Assembly (NCBI RefSeq): GCF_002799155.1
Contig: NZ_NERD01000002.1
Location: 992,001 to 1,056,000 of the forward strand
DNA: 64,000 nt
Origin: Stenotrophomonas maltophilia
GTDB lineage: Bacteria; Pseudomonadota; Gammaproteobacteria; Xanthomonadales; Xanthomonadaceae
Direction: 5' to 3'
In this document: positions 43,701-52,357 of the stretch, piece by piece
Position numbering within the stretch: position 1 is the first letter of the stretch
Layout of the letters: the number at the start of each line of letters is the position of its first letter
Translations under genes and position numbers: made by a program
The notes under the pieces: model-generated
Told to the model about the DNA's origin: nothing
Database searches by the model: none
Seen by the model: the letters and a program-made list of their open reading frames with translations, nothing else

Positions 43701-44312
43701 TCAGTGACCGTCGCTGCCGGGTCCGGTGATCGGTGGCGGCGCCAGTTCAGGCCGGGCGGGCGCTTCTTCCTCGGGCAGGTCCAGGCTGTAGGTGCAGCCG
43801 GCCAGGGTCTTGCCGGGGTGGGAGGCCACGGTGGAGACGCTGAGGATGATCGACTCGATCTGGGCCTCGCCGCTCTTGGGGTCGGTCACGTCGCGGCTGA
43901 CCAGCTCGCGGCCGGCCATGAACTTGCCATCCTGGTCATAGCCGGTCTCCAGCCCCAGCCGCTTGGCCAGCGGCCGCGGGTCGGCCTGGTCGAGGATCGC
44001 CATGACGCTGGACCCGGCCACGGCGACCCGCTCGGTGCGGGCGCCGAACACGCTGATCGGCTGGGCCAGCCGGTACTCGCTCATGAACTGGTTGCCCTGC
44101 GGCAGGGGCTGCAGGCCCTGGGCGACGGCCTTCAATGGGTCGGCCAGCAGCGGCGCCAGTGCAGCGTGGTCGGCTACGCCCTGGCGGCATTCGATCAGGG
44201 CCGGCAGGTCAAGATTGGAGGCGAGGGCCGAAGGCACCGCAAAGGCACACAGCAGGGGCAGGCAGCAGCGCAGGGTCACGGGCAGGTTCCGCGGGGCGGG
44301 GGCGGCCATCAT
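43701..44312 (-). CDS. Exported hypothetical protein downstream of ybeY
   Basis: A 203-aa protein with a signal peptide (LPVTLRCCLPLLCAFAVPSALA) and no domain I recognise. The mature part includes LPALIECRQGVADHAALAPLLADPL, SEYRLAQPISVFGARTERVAVAGSSVMAILD and KTLAGCTYSLDLPEEEAPARPEL, with cysteines about 130 residues apart that could form a disulfide, and a Pro-rich tail. Two adjacent ATGs are possible; the second overlaps the upstream stop. It is on the same strand as its neighbours and probably real. Confidence 0.65.
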   Translation of the reverse strand: MMAAPAPRNLPVTLRCCLPLLCAFAVPSALASNLDLPALIECRQGVADHAALAPLLADPLKAVAQGLQPLPQGNQFMSEYRLAQPISVFGARTERVAVAGSSVMAILDQADPRPLAKRLGLETGYDQDGKFMAGRELVSRDVTDPKSGEAQIESIILSVSTVASHPGKTLAGCTYSLDLPEEEAPARPELAPPPITGPGSDGH

Positions 44313-44920
44313 AACGGCGATGGGCGCGGGGTCTCACTCTCGCGGCGGCGGCTACCGCGGGTCAGCAGGGCGCGTATCGCCATCACCGGCAGGGTGAGCA
44401 CTACTGCCTTCATCGAGGCGTGGAGGACCGTGAGCAGCCCGCGGGCCACCAGCTGCAGCAGGCCCGGCTGTTCGAACCAAGGCATCAGCGCGGGCTCGGC
44501 GGCCTTTGCCAGCGGCAAGTAGGTCGCGCAGAGCACATACAACAGGCAAAGAGAAGCAGTTGACGCATGGAAGAATGGCAGCGTGTCCGCCGAGCGCCGA
44601 AGGCGCTGCTGGACCACCACGCGCCAGGCCACCGGCGCGGTGAGCGCGCCAGCCAGCATCAGCAGCAGCGCGCTCGTCACAAGGCCCGCCGTGGTGCTCA
44701 TTCCGTGCCGCTGTTGCAGCAGGTGGGGCCCGATCACGGCGACCGCCAGGCTGGCAATGACGCACGCCGGAGACAGCAGTGCCAGCGTGCGCAGCAGCCA
44801 GTGCTGCCCGCTGGGGTCGCGTGCACTGACGCGGCGTACGGTGCGTGCGCCGAATATCAACAACAAAGCGAGCCCCGCACCGCCGATCAGCAACGTCCCC
44901 TGGCCATCCTTGAAGATCAT
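44309..44920 (-). CDS. Hypothetical inner-membrane protein
   Basis: A 203-aa protein with about five hydrophobic spans (LLIGGAGLALLLIFGA; LLSPACVIASLAVAVIGPHLL; LVTSALLLMLAGALTAPVAW; TASLCLLYVLCATYLPL; a final span near LLTVLHASMKAVVLTLPVMAI) and a basic C-terminus. Start chosen at MIFKDGQG because GGGAG lies 7 nt upstream. The stop overlaps the next gene's start. No family is recognised. Together with the next gene it forms a coupled pair between ybeY and corC. Confidence 0.62.
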   Translation of the reverse strand: MIFKDGQGTLLIGGAGLALLLIFGARTVRRVSARDPSGQHWLLRTLALLSPACVIASLAVAVIGPHLLQQRHGMSTTAGLVTSALLLMLAGALTAPVAWRVVVQQRLRRSADTLPFFHASTASLCLLYVLCATYLPLAKAAEPALMPWFEQPGLLQLVARGLLTVLHASMKAVVLTLPVMAIRALLTRGSRRRESETPRPSPL

Positions 44921-44969
44921 CCCTGTTCTCCCGATATCGGTCGGAGCGAGCATAGCCCTTGGGTCGGCC

Positions 44970-45455
44970 TCAGCGCTCCCCGGCGTAGGGATCGGCGATG
45001 CCGAGCTCGGCCAGGATCTCGCGCTCCAGCTGTTCCATCGCGTCGGCTTCCTTGTCGTCCTCGTGATCCCAGCCGAGCAGGTGCAGCACGCCGTGCACGG
45101 TCAGGTGCGCGTAGTGGGCGTTGAGCGCCTTGCCCTGTTCGTCGGCCTCCCGCGCCACCACCGGTGCACAGATCACCAGGTCACCGAGCAGCGGGAACTT
45201 CACGCCCTTGGGCAGGCCTTCGGGCACTTCGGCCGGGAAGCTGAGCACGTTGGTGGCGTAGTCCTTGCCGCGGTAATGGCGGTTCAGCGACTGCCCTTCC
45301 TTGGCATCGACCACGCGGATGGCCAGGTCGGCTTCGCGGATGCGGCCTTTCAGTGCAGCGGCCACCCATTTGCGGAAACTCACCGCCGCCGGCAGGCCGG
45401 TGCGCGGCAGGGCATAACTGACGGCGACGTCCAGTCGCACGGGACCACGGGTCAT
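44970..45455 (-). CDS. ybeY: Endoribonuclease YbeY (16S rRNA maturation)
   Basis: A 161-aa metal-dependent RNase needed for 3' maturation of 16S rRNA and ribosome quality control. The zinc motif [11 protein letters not shown] gives His121, His125 and His131, and the surrounding NVLSFP and LLGDLVIC motifs are typical. Its ATG overlaps the stop of phoH/ybeZ by 4 nt, as in many Gammaproteobacteria. Confidence 0.95.
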   Translation of the reverse strand: MTRGPVRLDVAVSYALPRTGLPAAVSFRKWVAAALKGRIREADLAIRVVDAKEGQSLNRHYRGKDYATNVLSFPAEVPEGLPKGVKFPLLGDLVICAPVVAREADEQGKALNAHYAHLTVHGVLHLLGWDHEDDKEADAMEQLEREILAELGIADPYAGER

Positions 45456-46438
45456 GGAGTTGCTCCAGGTTGGATCTGATGCAGGTCGCGGCGATCGTAG
45501 GCGCTGACGATGCGCGCCACCAGCGGATGACGCACCACGTCGCGGGATTCGAAGAAGGTGAAGCTGACGCCCTCGACCTCGCGCAGCACGTCGATGGCAT
45601 CGCGCAGGCCGGACTTCACGTGCTTGGGCAGGTCGGTCTGGGTCAGGTCACCGGTGACCACTGCGGTGGAGCCGTAGCCGAGGCGGGTCAGGAACATCTT
45701 CATCTGCTCGATGGTGGTGTTCTGTGCTTCGTCCAGGATCACGAAGGCATCGTTGAGCGTGCGGCCACGCATGTAGGCCAGCGGTGCGATCTCGATGACG
45801 TTCTTTTCCAGCAGCTTGACCACCTTCTCCACGCCCATCATCTCGTACAGGGCGTCGTACAGCGGTCGCAGGTAGGGATCGACCTTCTGGCTCAGGTCAC
45901 CGGGCAGGAAGCCCAGCTTCTCGCCGGCTTCCACCGCCGGGCGCACCAGGATCAGGCGCTGCACCCGCGATTCGTTCAGGGCTTCGACCGCGCTGGCCAC
46001 GGCCAGGAAGGTCTTGCCGGTACCGGCCGGGCCGATGCCGAAGTTGATGTCATGGGTGGCGATCTGGTGCAGGTAGCGGCCCTGGTTCGCACCGCGGCCG
46101 CGTACCGTGCCGCGCTTGACCTTGATCGCCACGTCCTGCGCTTCGTAGGAGCGCTCGGCGATCTGCTCGACATTGGCCTGCGCCAGGCGCAGGTGGATGG
46201 CGTGGTTGTCGAAGGTGGTCTCGCCGGCTTCGGCGTAGAGCGCCTCGACCAGCTTCTGCGCTTCCACGATGGCCTCGCTGGGGCCGCTGATGCGGAACAC
46301 GAAGCCACGGTTGGCGATCTCCACGCCGAGCTTCAGCTCGATCTGGCGCAGGTGGCCATCGAAAGGGCCGCACAGGTTGGCCAGCCGCTCGTTGTCTTCC
46401 GGCGACAGGGTGAAGTCTCGGTGATCGATGCTTTTCAT
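45452..46438 (-). CDS. ybeZ: PhoH-family ATPase YbeZ
   Basis: A 328-aa cytoplasmic ATPase (PhoH2-type), partner of YbeY in RNA metabolism. A KH-like N-terminal part (about 1-100) precedes the ATPase domain with Walker A GPAGTGKT (136-143), Walker [13 protein letters not shown], and GDLTQTDLP. The open frame extends 166 codons further, but [34 protein letters not shown] is the conserved start. It begins a unit with ybeY. Its upstream gap contains two palindromes with DnaA-box-like arms. Confidence 0.94.
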   Translation of the reverse strand: MKSIDHRDFTLSPEDNERLANLCGPFDGHLRQIELKLGVEIANRGFVFRISGPSEAIVEAQKLVEALYAEAGETTFDNHAIHLRLAQANVEQIAERSYEAQDVAIKVKRGTVRGRGANQGRYLHQIATHDINFGIGPAGTGKTFLAVASAVEALNESRVQRLILVRPAVEAGEKLGFLPGDLSQKVDPYLRPLYDALYEMMGVEKVVKLLEKNVIEIAPLAYMRGRTLNDAFVILDEAQNTTIEQMKMFLTRLGYGSTAVVTGDLTQTDLPKHVKSGLRDAIDVLREVEGVSFTFFESRDVVRHPLVARIVSAYDRRDLHQIQPGATP

Positions 46439-46537
46439 TGCTCGGGGTGGGGCGGAAGCCTTCCACCGCAGTGTATTCAGGGAGGACAAGGGTAGCGCGC
46501 GCACGGGGCGCACGGCCAGCAGGAGGTCGATGCGGGC

Positions 46538-46839
46538 TTTTCCACACCCGGTGTGGACGGGGACTGCGGAAACCTGTGGATAGGCCTCTGCGATGCTTGT
46601 GCCACAAGCCTCATGAGAGGGTGGTGAAAAAACCGTCACGGCCGCAATGGGGGTGGCACCTGCAGGACGGACGCACCGGGGGAAGGGGCACTTCGCAGTG
46701 CTTCGTCGGAAGCTTCGCCGGGCACGTCGGTGTTCTTCGTGATGGCAGCGCAGGTTCCGCTGCCAGGCGTGCAACACGATCCTGCGTCGCCGGTTTTCCA
46801 CACCGGTTGTGGAATGATGCCGAATCAACCTGTGGACAG
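46538..46839. promoter_or_regulatory. Paired palindromes and TCCACA cluster upstream of ybeZ
   Basis: Six copies of a TCCACA core (TTTTCCACA twice, CCGTCCACA, CTATCCACA, CATTCCACA, CTGTCCACA) fall within 300 nt of the divergent gap 46439-46963. Two pairs form palindromes: TCCACACC-C-GGTGTGGA at 46541-46557 and TTCCACAC-CGG-TTGTGGAA at 46796-46814. CTATCCACA differs from the DnaA box TTATCCACA at one base. Possibly a DnaA-responsive or titration site, or a site for another factor; no open frame explains the gap. Confidence 0.45.
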
Positions 46840-46963
46840 GTGGCGCGGAGCCTTGCAGCCCAAGGCCCGCCAGGCCGTGGTGAATAAACCGCCAGGGCTG
46901 ATCGGAATCATTGAGGGTGCACGCGGTGCATGGCACCGTGGCGCCGTCGCAGGAGGGGATGGC

Positions 46964-47920
46964 ATGGGCATCGGCAACGGGATGCGTGGAATCGGACTGG
47001 CAGGCATCGGCCTGCTGGCGGGGTGTGAGCCGTCAACGCCGACTGCGCTGGGCACGCTGGAGTGGGACCGGATCACGGTGCCAGCACCAGCGGCCGAGGT
47101 GATCGCTGCGGTGGAGGTGCGCGAGGGCCAGCCGGTCAAGGCCGGCGCTGTATTGATGCAGCTCGACCCGGCGCGCGGCAACGCGCAGTTTGCTGCTGCG
47201 CAGGCCGACACGGTGCGTGCGCAGGCGCAACTGGAAGAACTGAAGATTGGCCCGCGCGAGGAACAGATTGCGCAGGCCCAGGCCCAGCTGGCCGCGCTTC
47301 GCGCCCAGGCCGTCGAAGCCAGCGCCTACTATCGCCGGGTGCAGCCGCTGGCACGCCAGCAGCTGGTGGCCGCCGCCGAACTGGACCGTGCACGGGCGGC
47401 TGCCGGCAATGCCGAGGCCAGCGTGCGTGCCGCCGAGCAGGCCTGGTTGGAACTGGTGCACGGCAGCCGCGCGCAGGACATCGCGCAGGGCCAGGCGGCC
47501 GCCGATGCCGCACGGGCGCAGCAGGTGGTGCAGGGGGTGAACCTGCAGAAGCTGCAGCTGCGTGCACCGCGCGATGGCGTGGTTGATGCCTTGCCGTACC
47601 GGCAGGGTGACCAGGCGCCGATCGGGGCGCCGCTGGCAGTGATGCTGGTTGGCGAGCGCCCCTATGCGCGCGTTTACCTGCCGCAGCCACTGCGCCTGCA
47701 GGTCAAGGTCGGGCAGGCTGCGCAGATACAGCTGGAAGGCGGCAGCACCGTGCTGAAGGGGCACGTGCGTTCGATCCGCAGCGAACCTTCATTCACGCCG
47801 TACTACGCACTGACCGGTGATGACGTCGAACGGCTGAGCTACCTGGCCGAGATCGAAGTGGACGCGGCCGCCGACATGCGGACGCTTCCGGCCGGGCTGC
47901 CGGTGCAGGTGCGCTTCTGA
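46964..47920 (+). CDS. HlyD-type membrane fusion protein (lipoprotein)
   Basis: A 318-aa periplasmic adaptor, probably lipid anchored (lipobox LAGIGLLAGC). It has the split lipoyl-like segments (VPAPAAEVIAAVEVREGQPVKAGAVLMQLDPA and LQKLQLRAPRDGVVDALPYRQGDQAPIGAPLAVM) around an alpha-helical coiled hairpin (QAQLEELKIGPREEQIAQAQAQLAALRAQ...), and ends in a beta-barrel region. It resembles YbhG. The ATG at MGIGNGMRG has AGGAGGGG 5 nt before it. It is followed by the ATPase and permease of the same exporter. Confidence 0.86.
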   Translation: MGIGNGMRGIGLAGIGLLAGCEPSTPTALGTLEWDRITVPAPAAEVIAAVEVREGQPVKAGAVLMQLDPARGNAQFAAAQADTVRAQAQLEELKIGPREEQIAQAQAQLAALRAQAVEASAYYRRVQPLARQQLVAAAELDRARAAAGNAEASVRAAEQAWLELVHGSRAQDIAQGQAAADAARAQQVVQGVNLQKLQLRAPRDGVVDALPYRQGDQAPIGAPLAVMLVGERPYARVYLPQPLRLQVKVGQAAQIQLEGGSTVLKGHVRSIRSEPSFTPYYALTGDDVERLSYLAEIEVDAAADMRTLPAGLPVQVRF

Positions 47921-47940
47921 ACACTGGCGCGGACATCGCG

Positions 47941-48864
47941 GTGCATGCGCAGGGCCTGACGCGCCGCTTCGGCGAACTGCTGGCCGTGGACAACGTCGAC
48001 CTGACCGTGCCGCGCGGGCAGGTATACGGTTTTCTGGGCCCGAACGGGTCCGGCAAGTCGACCACCATCCGCATGCTGTGCGGCCTGCTGGAACCCAGCG
48101 CCGGGCAGATCGAGGTGCTGGGCCTGGCCGTGCCCGAGCAGGCAGAGGCATTGCGCCGACGCATCGGCTACATGACCCAGCGCTTCTCGTTGTATGAAGA
48201 TCTGTCGGTGCGCGAGAACCTGGAGTTCCTCGCTGCCATCCAGGATCTGCCGCGCGCGCAGGCTCGGCGTCGGATCGACGAACTGCTGCAGCAGTACCGT
48301 CTGCTGGACCGGCAGCCGCAGCTGGCCGGAACCCTCAGTGGTGGGCAGAAGCAACGCCTGGCCCTGGCCGGCGCCGTGGTGCATTCGCCCGAACTGCTGT
48401 TCCTGGATGAACCGACCAGCGCGGTCGATCCCGAATCGCGCCGCGATTTCTGGGAGGCCCTGTTCGAGCTGGCCGACGCCGGAACCACGGTGCTGGTGTC
48501 GACCCACTACATGGACGAGGCCGAGCGCTGCCACCGGCTGGCGATCCTGGATCGTGGCGCGCTGGTGGCCGATGGCACGCCGGCTGAACTGTGCGCACGA
48601 TTGGAAGGGCGCACGCTGCAGGTCACCGCGTCGCAGCCGCGGCTGGCAAGCCGCGCGCTGGCCGAGCTGCCCGGGGTACTGAGCGTGGCGCAGATCGGTA
48701 CCCATCTGCGCGTGCTGTGCAATGAGGGGGCGGCGGATGTCGCAGTGCTGGGCCGTGCGCTGTCCAGCGCTGACCCGCAGGCCCGTATCGAGACAGTGGC
48801 ACCGAACCTGGAAGACGTCTTCGTCGCTGCTACCCGCGGCCGCGGCCGGGAGCCGGCGGCATGA
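47941..48864 (+). CDS. ABC exporter ATPase (YbhF-like)
   Basis: A 307-aa ATPase of the DRA/YbhF type. Walker A is GPNGSGKST, signature LSGGQKQRLALAGAVVHSP, Walker B LLFLDEPTSAVDP, and the switch histidine STHYMDEAE. A C-terminal extension (about 225-307) ends VAPNLEDVFVAATRG, the motif typical of drug-resistance ABC-2 ATPases. It is a single ATPase domain, where E. coli YbhF has two. The GTG is the first possible start; coding might extend slightly upstream. The permease start overlaps its stop. Confidence 0.88.
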   Translation: MHAQGLTRRFGELLAVDNVDLTVPRGQVYGFLGPNGSGKSTTIRMLCGLLEPSAGQIEVLGLAVPEQAEALRRRIGYMTQRFSLYEDLSVRENLEFLAAIQDLPRAQARRRIDELLQQYRLLDRQPQLAGTLSGGQKQRLALAGAVVHSPELLFLDEPTSAVDPESRRDFWEALFELADAGTTVLVSTHYMDEAERCHRLAILDRGALVADGTPAELCARLEGRTLQVTASQPRLASRALAELPGVLSVAQIGTHLRVLCNEGAADVAVLGRALSSADPQARIETVAPNLEDVFVAATRGRGREPAA

Positions 48865-49973
48865 ACCTGCGCCGGCTCTGGGCGATCATGCTCAAGGAGC
48901 TGCGGCAGCTGCGCCGCGACCGCATCACGCTGGCGATGATCGTCGGCATTCCGGTGATGCAGCTGCTGCTGTTCGGCTACGCGATCAATCTCAACCTGCG
49001 CCATCTCGACGCCGGTATCGCCGACCAGGCCAACAGTGCGGCGTCACGTGCGCTGGTGCAGGACATGGTGGCCACCGGCGTGATCACGCCGCGCAGCCAG
49101 GCCTACACGCCGGACCAGCTGATGCAGGCGCTGCGCCGTGGCGAGATCAGTGTCGGCATCGTGGTGCCGGCCGACTTCGAGCGTCGCCGCTTCGACGGTC
49201 GCGAGGCGGTGCAGGTGCTGGTCGATGGCAGCGATACCGTGGTGCAGAGCGCGGCGATCCAGCTGGCACAGGTGCCGCTGGATACGCGTCCGGCCAGCAA
49301 CATGCGTCCGCTGCGCGAAGGCAGCATCGCCAGTGGTCCGGTCAGCGTGACCAGCTTCTACAACCCGCAACGGCGCTCGGCGGTGAACATCGTGCCGGGC
49401 CTGATCGGGGTGATCCTGACCATGACCCTGGTGATGTTCACCGCGGTAGCGGTGGTGCGCGAACGCGAGCGCGGCAACATGGAGCTGCTGATCGCCACGC
49501 CGGTCTCGCGCAGCGAACTGATGGTCGGCAAGGTGCTGCCCTATGCGGCCATCGGTCTGCTGCAGACCACGCTGGTACTGGTGCTGGGCACCTGGCTGTT
49601 CCAGGTGCCGATCCGCGGCAGCCTGCTCGATATCTACCTGGCCGCGGTACTGCTGGTGCTGGCCAACCTAGCGCTGGGCCTGCTGATCTCCACCCGCGCG
49701 CGCTCGCAGTTCCAGGCCATGCAGATGACGCTGTTCCTGTTCCTGCCGTCGATCCTGCTGTCGGGTTTCATGTTCCCGTTCGCCGGCATGCCGAGGCCGG
49801 TGCAGTGGCTGGCCGAGGTGCTGCCGCTGACCCACTTCCTGCGCCTGGTGCGCGGCATCATGCTGCGCGGTGCCTCGCTGTGGGAGCTGTGGCCGGATGC
49901 ACTGGCGCTGCTGGCCTTCATCGTGGTGATGATGACCCTGGCCATCCTGCGTTTCCGCAAACGCCTGGATTAG
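48861..49973 (+). CDS. ABC-2 type exporter permease
   Basis: A 370-aa permease of the YbhS/YbhR kind: one N-terminal span (ITLAMIVGIPVMQLLLFGYAI), a large external loop (about 45-170), and five C-terminal spans (NIVPGLIGVILTMTLVMFTAVAVV ... FIVVMMTLAIL). The motif ERERGNMELLIATPVSRSELMVGKVLPYAAIG is the conserved ABC-2 loop. With the adaptor and ATPase it forms a tripartite efflux set with a homodimeric permease; an outer-membrane partner would be encoded elsewhere. The substrate is unknown. Confidence 0.9.
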   Translation: MNLRRLWAIMLKELRQLRRDRITLAMIVGIPVMQLLLFGYAINLNLRHLDAGIADQANSAASRALVQDMVATGVITPRSQAYTPDQLMQALRRGEISVGIVVPADFERRRFDGREAVQVLVDGSDTVVQSAAIQLAQVPLDTRPASNMRPLREGSIASGPVSVTSFYNPQRRSAVNIVPGLIGVILTMTLVMFTAVAVVRERERGNMELLIATPVSRSELMVGKVLPYAAIGLLQTTLVLVLGTWLFQVPIRGSLLDIYLAAVLLVLANLALGLLISTRARSQFQAMQMTLFLFLPSILLSGFMFPFAGMPRPVQWLAEVLPLTHFLRLVRGIMLRGASLWELWPDALALLAFIVVMMTLAILRFRKRLD

Positions 49974-49976
49974 AGA

Positions 49977-50069
49977 ATGCCGACCAACGGTCGGCATCCA
50001 TCCCGGTAGGTGCCGACCGTTGGTCGGCACATCTCTCTCCCCTGGTGGGTGCCGGCCGCTGGCCGGCAC
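49977..50069. repeat. Three tandem GTAG-class hairpins
   Basis: ATGCCGACC-AAC-GGTCGGCAT (49977-49997), GTAG-GTGCCGACC-GTT-GGTCGGCAC (50006-50030) and GTGCCGGCC-GCT-GGCCGGCAC (50049-50069). All have 9-bp stems and 3-nt loops. They fill the convergent gap between the exporter permease and miaB. Confidence 0.85.
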
Positions 50070-50072
50070 ACC

Positions 50073-51491
50073 TTATTCCGCCACCACGCGCGCGCGCAGC
50101 GAATTGGTCAGCGCTTCGGTGATCACCACATCCACGAACTGGCCGATCAACCGCGCCGGCGCCGGGAAGTTCACCGAACGCATGTTCTCGGTCTTGCCGG
50201 TCAGCTCGTTCGGGTTCTTGCGCGAAGGGCCTTCCACCAGCACGGTCTGCACGGTGCCGACCATCTTCTCGGAGATGCTGGCGGCGTGCGCATTGATGCG
50301 CTCCTGCAGGCGCGACAGTCGCGCGTGCTTCTCGGCGTCGCTGATCGTGTCTTCCAGGTCCGCGGCCGGCGTACCCGGGCGACGCGAATAGATGAAGGAG
50401 AAGCTGTGGTCGAAGCCGATGTCTTCGATCAGCTTCATGGTCTTCTCGAAATCGGCATCGGTCTCGCCGGGGAAGCCGACGATGAAGTCCGAGCTGATCG
50501 AGATGTCCGGGCGCACCGCGCGCAGCTTGCGGATCTTCGACTTGAATTCCAGCGCGGTGTAGCCGCGCTTCATCGCCGACAGCACGCGGTCGCTGCCGGC
50601 CTGCACCGGCAGATGCAGGAAATTGGCCAGCTGCGGCACGTCGCGGAACGCGTCGATCAGCGAATCGCTGAACTCCAGCGGGTGCGAGGTGGTGAAGCGG
50701 ATGCGGCCGACGCCATCGATCTCGGCGATGGTGCGGATCAGCAGGCCGAGGTCGGCAAACTCGCCGTCGCCATACGGGCCGCGATACGCGTTGACGTTCT
50801 GGCCGAGCAGGTTGATCTCGCGCACGCCCTGCGCGGCCAGCTGCGCTACTTCCACCACCACGTCCTCGAACGGGCGGCTGACTTCGGTACCGCGGGTGTA
50901 GGGCACCACGCAGAACGAGCAGTATTTGGAACAGCCTTCCATGATCGACACGAAGGCCGATGCACCTTCGGCACGCGGCTCGGGCAGGCGGTCGAACTTC
51001 TCGATCTCGGGGAAGCTGATGTCCACCTGCGGCCGCTTCTGCTCGCGACGTGCACGGATCAGCTCCGGCAGGCGATGCAGGGTCTGCGGGCCGAACACCA
51101 GATCGACGAACGGCGCGCGCTTGATGATCGCTTCGCCTTCCTGCGAGGCGACGCAGCCGCCCACGCCGATGATGACCTCGCGGCCCTTGTTCTTCAGGCC
51201 CTTCCACACGCCCAACTGGCTGAACACCTTCTCCTGCGCCTTCTCGCGGATGGAGCAGGTGTTGACCAGGATGACGTCGGCGTCGTCCGGGCTGTCGGTC
51301 AGTTCCAGGCCATCGCTGGCGGCAAGCACGTCGGCCATCTTGGCCGAGTCGTACTCGTTCATCTGGCAACCGTGGGTCTTGATGTACAGCTTGCCTTTCA
51401 CCTGGTCGGGCTTGCGCGGACCAGCGGGCAGGGCAACGAGCGGGGTACCGCCCGGCGTGGCGGGCGGAAAGACGTCTGGCGTCCCGGTCAT
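50073..51491 (-). CDS. miaB: tRNA-2-methylthio-N6-isopentenyladenosine synthase MiaB
   Basis: A 472-aa radical SAM methylthiotransferase that adds the ms2 group to i6A37 in tRNA. The N-terminal cluster cysteines lie in [20 protein letters not shown] and [10 protein letters not shown]; the radical SAM motif is CSKYCSFC; a TRAM domain (about 405-472) closes the protein. The start includes an extra N-terminal arm of about 30 residues rich in Pro and Ala. In E. coli miaB immediately precedes ybeZ; here the exporter genes stand between. Confidence 0.96.
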   Translation of the reverse strand: MTGTPDVFPPATPGGTPLVALPAGPRKPDQVKGKLYIKTHGCQMNEYDSAKMADVLAASDGLELTDSPDDADVILVNTCSIREKAQEKVFSQLGVWKGLKNKGREVIIGVGGCVASQEGEAIIKRAPFVDLVFGPQTLHRLPELIRARREQKRPQVDISFPEIEKFDRLPEPRAEGASAFVSIMEGCSKYCSFCVVPYTRGTEVSRPFEDVVVEVAQLAAQGVREINLLGQNVNAYRGPYGDGEFADLGLLIRTIAEIDGVGRIRFTTSHPLEFSDSLIDAFRDVPQLANFLHLPVQAGSDRVLSAMKRGYTALEFKSKIRKLRAVRPDISISSDFIVGFPGETDADFEKTMKLIEDIGFDHSFSFIYSRRPGTPAADLEDTISDAEKHARLSRLQERINAHAASISEKMVGTVQTVLVEGPSRKNPNELTGKTENMRSVNFPAPARLIGQFVDVVITEALTNSLRARVVAE

Positions 51492-51557
51492 GGCGCTTAA
51501 TCCATTCGGGTGGCGGGAAAGCGGGCAATTCTACCCGCATCCCGCGCCAGCCGCCCG

Positions 51558-51632
51558 GTAGCGCCGGGCCATGCTCGGCGGAACGCCAACGGGGCCGGGC
51601 GGTGCGCTCGCGGGGCATGGCCCCGCGCTACC
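51558..51632. repeat. Inverted pair of GTAG palindromes
   Basis: GTAGCGCCGGGCC-AT-GCTCGGCG (51558-51580) and, on the other strand, GTAGCGCGGGGCC-AT-GCCCCGCG (51609-51632) with CTAC at its right end. They lie between the miaB and GST genes. Confidence 0.75.
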
Positions 51633-51656
51633 GATATCCCGCGCCACCCGCCGCCA

Positions 51657-52277
51657 TTACGCCGCCGCCAGCTCCGCATCGATCTGCCGCGACCGGTCGA
51701 AGGCGGTCATCGCGCTCATCCGGGCGATGTAGTCGGCCGTTGCCGGCGCCGGCTGCACCAGGCCAAAGGCGGTGGTCCAGGCCAGCGCATTGCCCCAGAG
51801 AACGTCGGCGGCGCTCATCGTCTCGCCGAGCAGGTAGGGGCCCTGCGCCAGCTGGGCCTCGACCACCTGCAGCACGGTCTCCGCATCGTTGTAAGGCGAC
51901 ATCAGGCGCGGCGGTGGCTCGCGGTGCATCGCCTTGTCGATCATCGCCGGCTCGAAACAGGCACCGTAGAAGGCCATCCAGCGCAGGTAGGGGCCGCGCA
52001 GGGCGTCGCCGATCGGCGGCGCCAGCCCGGCTTCCGGGTACAGGTCGGCCAGGTACAGGTAGATCGCCACCTGCTCGGTCACCAGCGCGCCGTTGTGGAC
52101 GATGGCCGGCACCTTGCCCATCGGGTTGATGGCCAAGTAGGCCGGGGCCAGGTTGGCGCCGGCCTTCAGGTCCAACACCTGCATGCGGTAGTCCGCACCC
52201 AGCGCCTCAAGCAGGGCCACCGCGCCGCTCGAGCGCGAACGGGCGGCGTGGTACAGGGTGATCTGGCGTGAGGTCAT
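51657..52277 (-). CDS. Glutathione S-transferase family protein
   Basis: A 206-aa cytosolic GST-like protein. The N-terminal thioredoxin fold contains ITLYHAARSRSSGAVALLEALG and the cis-proline segment GKVPAIVHNGALVTEQVAIYLYLAD, which binds glutathione; the C-terminal helical domain contains GETMSAADVLWGNALAW. The serine in SRSS is a likely catalytic residue. The ATG has AAGGAG upstream. A YafY-type regulator is divergent, 80 nt away, so it may control this gene. Substrates unknown. Confidence 0.87.
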   Translation of the reverse strand: MTSRQITLYHAARSRSSGAVALLEALGADYRMQVLDLKAGANLAPAYLAINPMGKVPAIVHNGALVTEQVAIYLYLADLYPEAGLAPPIGDALRGPYLRWMAFYGACFEPAMIDKAMHREPPPRLMSPYNDAETVLQVVEAQLAQGPYLLGETMSAADVLWGNALAWTTAFGLVQPAPATADYIARMSAMTAFDRSRQIDAELAAA

Positions 52278-52357
52278 GGCATTGCTCCTTGCGGTGGGTG
52301 GTGAACTGGAGGCCATCCTGAGGCAGTATTGCGGACGACTTCTGTCCTCGATCCTTC

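Noticed and set aside
46439..46963. Chromosomal origin (oriC)
   Set aside because: DnaA-box-like cores are present, but there is no dnaA, dnaN, rpmH or gidA nearby and no AT-rich unwinding stretch; a regulatory or titration site is as far as the data go.
49977..50069. CRISPR array
   Set aside because: The three repeats are short self-complementary hairpins with unequal spacing, differing stems and no cas genes; they fit GTAG palindromes.
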